A DNA stretch of 64,000 bases, taken from Archegozetes longisetosus. Lineage: Eukaryota; Arthropoda; Arachnida; Sarcoptiformes; Trhypochthoniidae. A program made the translations under genes and the position numbers. The stretch lies in contig JAEMBT020000009.1 in assembly GCA_018873245.2 (NCBI GenBank), positions 15,619,794-15,683,793 of the forward strand. Direction: 5' to 3'. The notes beneath the pieces are model-generated. The model saw nothing but the letters and a program-made list of their open reading frames with translations, did not search any database and was not told the origin of the DNA. Numbering within the stretch: position 1 is the first letter of the stretch; each line of letters begins with the position of its first letter. Below are positions 58,870 through 64,000 of the stretch, in pieces.

Positions 58870-61650
58870 CATTAAAATCTGGCTCCTATGACAGAGAAGT
58901 GTTGCAATACTAAAATTGACGAAAAATGCGCATCGATTTAAACATAAACTAATACTAGTGGTGAAGTGAAAAAGAAAACATTATCATAACTAAAGATAGA
59001 TTTAGACCTTCAACAACTATAGTAAGTTATGAGATCATTTTCAATAGATAGATAGAGTATTGTAGGAAATGTGATGTCATTTGATTGTAATTATTATTAT
59101 TATTATTACTATCAATAGCCTCTACTCATCAAAAGTTGATTTCATGAAACAACTCTTTCTATAATCACGAAAATTACTTAGAATTGAATAGAGAGACATA
59201 AACAGAGATATAAAGTTGAATTAATAAGAGATAAACATTTAATTGAGTGCGTGACAAGTGAAAAATCATATAAAGACAACTTAGTTTGAGACTCAACTCT
59301 TATAATTTAGATTTAATTCTATACCTAACCAAAGCTTTTATGACTAAACCAAACCTTTTATTAGATGTTATTTCATCCTTGATTTCACTCTCAATCGATT
59401 TGATTCATAAGTTTAAGACATTTGCAAGTGTTTGAGCTCAAATTGATCTGCAGTTAGGGTTTTATTCGTAATAAATAACAAAACATTGTGAACGCAAACC
59501 TTTAATGGTATATCTCTTGAAAGATAGTTTACGTCTAAATTTGCTGTCAATTTAGTAGTGAATGACATAAAAGTTGGTTTTGATCAGGAGTAGATTAGAT
59601 GAAAAGTTTGACATGACTTTGTGAGAAATAATGCTTTCATCATATAATCTATTTTGTTATACCAAATTATAACCAATTTATGTCTCCAAGTTGTCTATCA
59701 TCACTTGCAGCTAGCTAAGTCATTAACACTTCAGTCAATCGCAATCTTTCTTTCATTCAATTATTACTTTTATGTCTAAAGTTTCCATTCAGTTAACTAA
59801 CTCTTTCCTATGATCAAAAAAACTTATCTAACTAAATATTTTTCTAAAACTTTAAGCGCTGTAAACCAAATCCTGCTTTCTATTAGATATTAGATATTAG
59901 AAACACATGAAAACAAAATATTATGGAGTTTATTATTCGAGCTGACAGCAAATCAATCCTCTAGTTCTGAATAGTGTTATACAGTAAATTCTCTGTATAT
60001 TCAAGTAGAATATAGTGAACAATGAGCTATAGTGTACACTCTTTGACAAATTATTTGATTGACAGACTGTGCACACTACATCCCATATAGTCAACTCCAG
60101 TTATAGTCTATCGATTAGCCTGTGCATTAGGCTATTCCTTATAATGAGAGGTAACTGTATAGCATCCCTGATTAGAATTGCATCTTTTTGGTCTATTTTT
60201 AGATCTGTTCAGTCTATGAACCATTGACTTTGACTTATCTTACAATGCGATATGAAAATCTGATAAAATATTCAAAACCAATTGAACTGAGATAAAGTTG
60301 AACTTATTAATTATGAACTGCTACTTAAGATTGAATTGTATGCTAATCAATCAAATGCAATGTTGTTCTATATCTGGCAGTACGTCAGTTAGTATTAGTA
60401 AACTAAGGGATAGATATTATAATTGAAGTTATAAGTGCCAGATATCAAATATTAAACTATCACAACTTGTTCAATCAATATGATAATTACAGAAAAGCAA
60501 TTTAACTCAGTTCGCGCTTTATTTCCTTTATTAGGCATCTTAAAAGTTTTTAACCTTTTCCTCATATACGCCAAACAAAGTATTTGAAGAGAAAAGTTAG
60601 AGAAACCAAATTGAAATCAAGAAGCATAGAAAGGATTTAACTGAGCGACAATCTAGAGAACGGAAATGAAAATAACTTGTTTGAATTGAACACCTAATTC
60701 ATTTCAATTAACAGAGATCTAACTACAGTATACATTCATTCTGTTTGACTTGTGTTTCATTCGTACCCAACTCCTACTTGATTTGTATTCTACTCTTATC
60801 CAACTCCTATTTCTCCAGATTATAGGATAAATAGCTATTAGAAAAGACTAATCAAATCTTGATCTAAAGCAATAATAAATTTCAATCAATATGAAACGAA
60901 ATAATAGTATAGTGACTAGTGATTGAGAAATAGTTCTCGAAGACTGTGCTCTCGAAGACGAAGAAAGTCCTCAAAAGTCGATAATAAATTATAATCATGT
61001 TTCGAGACTGTTTGCGTCAGTTTAGGTGCAACGACTAAATTTGATTAAACGATTATCAGTCAACTGGTCTTCTATAAGATTTTCTATTAACGATTTCTAT
61101 GACCAGACCTAATCTTTGCTATTCTGCTTAATGGAAAGGAAATCAAATTGAGACAGAGCTTTGACTGATTCTTACTATTCTCTCTGAATGTACTCTCTCT
61201 GACCGTACTCTCTCTAACTTTCTATCTTGCCTGACCCTCTCTCTAACTTTCTATCTTTCCTGACCCACTCTCTAACTCTCTTCTATTGACAATAGATAAC
61301 CTGATCCACTAAATAGTCGTTTGCTGTCTAAGCCATCCAACCAATCGAACCAATATATTATTTGTAAGTTCGTCTGTGCTCCAAGAAATCAAAACATTGT
61401 CAGTTATTACAGTTGTTGCCAATAGATAGAAAAAAGTGATGCGCTATGAGTTTGCGTTTTAGATCATTTTTCATCACGAAGTATGACAACGACTTCACAA
61501 ACGTATGACAACGCCAAGAATCATAGAAATGGCTTTGAACTACTTCAATTTTATATTGTCTAACACAATGCAAAATAAATGTAAAGAACATGGAAAATAC
61601 TAAACTCTCCACATGTTTCCAATTCTGTATTCATATAATTTATTCTTAGT
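58870..61650. other. No gene seen; one MITE
   Basis: AT-rich DNA with an ATT microsatellite at about 59086-59108, the MITE at 59982-60157 and CTCTCTAACTTTCTATC repeats at about 61195-61280. Confidence 0.45.
59982..60157. mobile_element. Second pogo/Tigger-like MITE, 176 bp
   Basis: Starts TA|CAGTAAATTCTC and ends GAGAGGTAACTG|TA. The right terminus inverted, CAGTTACCTCTCATTATAAG, partly matches the left. A TA flank on both sides and a size close to the element at 56301 support the class, although the termini differ, so it is a different family. Confidence 0.55.
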
Positions 61651-61654
61651 GTTA

Positions 61655-61790
61655 GCTCTGCTCAGTCTTAGCATTGGTTAGCGTTAGTACTGCTCAGCAT
61701 TAACTCTGCTCTGCGTTAGTACTGCTCAGCATTAGCTCTGCTCAGCGTTAGCTCTGCTCTGCGTTAGTACTGCTCAACGTTAGCACTATT
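61655..61790 (+). repeat. Minisatellite of about 17/34-bp units
   Basis: Seven to eight imperfect units around GCTCAGCGTTAGCTCTGCT and GCGTTAGTACTGCTCAGCAT. Confidence 0.8.
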
Positions 61791-61799
61791 TCTCTTCTT

Positions 61800-64000
61800 C
61801 TTATTCATCTCTAAAGCTTGAGATGCAAGACACACACTCGAATATTGAATACAAATGATAGAGAATAAGTCAGTGACAAAATATAATAGAGAAATGCTCA
61901 GCTTCGTATTCCAATAGAAATGAAATATATAAAACTAAGCACAAGTCGAACATCTCCTCAAAAGCGTTTGCTGTTTGTCAACACAATCTAAATGTACCGC
62001 CAAATAAGATTCTAAGAAAATTATTTCAGTTGACAAACTACACTTTCTATTATAGGCTTCCTTTTCTGAATACTCTTCTTGACTTAATGGTCGCTGGTAG
62101 CAACAAGAAAATTGCTGTTGCTATGTAGCTGTTGCCATGTCAACCTCTATGTGACGTCCATGAATTTGTTACCAAATTTGATTCTATATTCAATGTTCTG
62201 CAAGTTTCTCAATATCTGAAGATATTATAGCCTGATAGAAAGCATGCAATGACAACATGACTTCTAGTAGCTATCAACGATCATTAAGTTTGTGAGTGTA
62301 TAAGTTGAACTTTTTCTATGCATTGGAAATAACATTATTGTTATTTGAAGTTATGCTATTCACGAATTCTTACATATTCTTCATGGGATAGAAAGCAGAA
62401 AAGCACTTATTTTCTTAAATCGAAATGGTTTATTGAATAGCTCTTAGATTGAAATGTAATAACAAATAATATGCTATCCTCTCCAGCATTCCAACACATT
62501 AAGACCAGATAATTGTATTTTCAACAAATGTTTGCTTTTTTACATTTAGAAATGATAGAAAAGTCAATTTTGGTGATTTAGATCCGAAGATATAAGAAAA
62601 ATATATATAATGAATGAACACCACAGGAAGTGGTTTAATGGATCATTAGTTTAACTGTAAGCTAATGGTCTCAAGATATGATACTGTAGTTTGAAGATAA
62701 GTTATGTTACTTTACGTTAACCAATAGTCTCTCTAAGTTAGGTAGTCATCAGCCTTACAGCTATACTTTATTAAGTCGTTTTTCATTTCAATTTACTGTT
62801 TAGTCTTATGAGAAATTCTTATCAATTAATTATAAATCATAAATACCAATCATTTTTGTGAGAAAATGGTTTCCAAACATATATTTAAATGATTGATATA
62901 CATATTGAAAAGTATTTGGTAAGAGTTAGTTTGCATAACAGAGGAATTTGATGCAAGGAAAACCTAAAAATATTATAAAAACAAATGTAAAGCAGTGTCA
63001 GAACTACACGTTTTCAGACCAAATGCTGAGAAGTGCTGTATTTTTAAATAACCATAAATTGACTGTTAGTTTATAAATGCTCTTAAATCATATTTTAGTA
63101 TTTATCTAAGCAACTGATTGCTAAACTTATTTAGTTAAAAACTACTTCAACTTATTATTTATTATTAGATTGATGAAAAAAAATTTCATATCTGTATATA
63201 TATGTTGTTGTTTGAGCTGAAGTTTGAGCTAGATGAAACAAATATGTTCGTATATACTTAATTAGAGTAATGTTTTATTATTGTTTCTATGAAATCAAAA
63301 AATCAATGTCTTTGACCCGATTCAAGCCTCATTTGCAAACTTATATTTGCTGCTATGCTATAAAATCGATGTCACTTATGTGAAGAATTTGTATTCAGAA
63401 AGTCGATCACAATTAAGTGAGATATGATTGTTTTCTCTCCCATTGCTCTCCGTGTGTGTCATCACTCTCTCGCTCTCTCATCTCTCTCCCTCTCAATAAC
63501 GATTAGTTAAAGTAGTTTAGATATAAAAAATAGGAAAAGATTTAGAAAGAAATAAATAGATGGGTTTATTTTACAAATGGACACACAACTATAAGTCATA
63601 AGTGTCTAAGGGGATAAAATTTCATTGGTTATCATAATTCTAGAATTCTAGATACCATAATTCTGGAATTCTAGATATCATAATTCCAAGTATTCTCATA
63701 TACTATACAGAATCTCATTGAACACCATTGAAATGTTATACTTTATGAAATTCAATACTGACTTGATATATTGATACGTTTCTATGATCTTAGTTGATAT
63801 TCTTTTCTTTAAAACCGTATTAGAGCTCCGTTTCTATGTTACCAATACTTTTGTTACAGATAATGGACAAAATGATATATTTATGTTTTATAGAAGTATA
63901 AACTTCTTATATAGTTATATAAGACAATTTGAAATATAAGTCTTATTTTTGCGGATCAAACAGAAATTAAGATACAATAGATAACTAGATAGTCGATTGT
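61800..64000. other. No gene seen
   Basis: AT-rich, with a CTCTCTC-rich patch near 63435-63495 and ATAATTCTAGAATTCTAGAT repeats at about 63635-63690. No gene is supported. Confidence 0.45.

Overview
This 64 kb window is AT-rich eukaryotic nuclear DNA, most probably from an arthropod. The evidence is spliced genes with many short introns (about 40-120 bp, GT...AG), TATA promoters, AATAAA signals, a cramped/CRAMP1 orthologue, an animal-type polypeptide GalNAc-transferase, numerous short inverted-repeat transposons, and two internal arrays of TTAGG, the usual arthropod telomere unit. A mite or another compact-intron arthropod would fit, but the sequence does not settle the species.

Layout. (1) 1-13.75 kb is a segmental duplication. 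A block with two head-to-head paralogous genes of an unrecognised family (A on minus, B on plus, about 240-250 aa each) occurs twice, offset by about 7.4 kb. A third gene fragment, C, occurs three times. B1 and B2 are almost identical, A2 has a frameshift near its start, and the C copies are broken or promoter-swapped. The block between the copies and copy 2 itself carry inverted-repeat transposons, two of them with clear target-site duplications. (2) 13.75-25 kb has no intact gene but holds several protein fossils: a DUF4817-like helix-turn-helix fragment, a frameshifted NADAR-domain remnant, a foldback element built from a GCCTAAG motif, and about 2 kb of Lys/Asn-rich degenerate coding sequence of unknown origin. 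(3) 25.5-27.4 kb (minus) is a four-exon gene for a 584-aa protein with Cys/His clusters that I do not recognise. (4) 29.07-33.28 kb (plus) is an eight-exon cramped (CRAMP1-like) gene of 1,192 codons. (5) 33.5-49.5 kb is gene-poor, with minisatellites, a small MITE and two TTAGG arrays. (6) 49.5-57.66 kb (minus) is a complete thirteen-exon polypeptide N-acetylgalactosaminyltransferase gene (633 aa) that includes a 23-nt microexon. (7) 57.7-64 kb is upstream DNA with no recognised gene.

The intact genes do not form one pathway: cramped is a nuclear regulator, the GalNAc-transferase is a Golgi enzyme, and the 584-aa protein is probably nuclear. The most unusual part is the A/B/C array, where one divergent-promoter cassette has been duplicated in both direct and inverted orientation. 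All exon boundaries were worked out by hand from splice signals, reading phase and family conservation; no alignment or database search was run.
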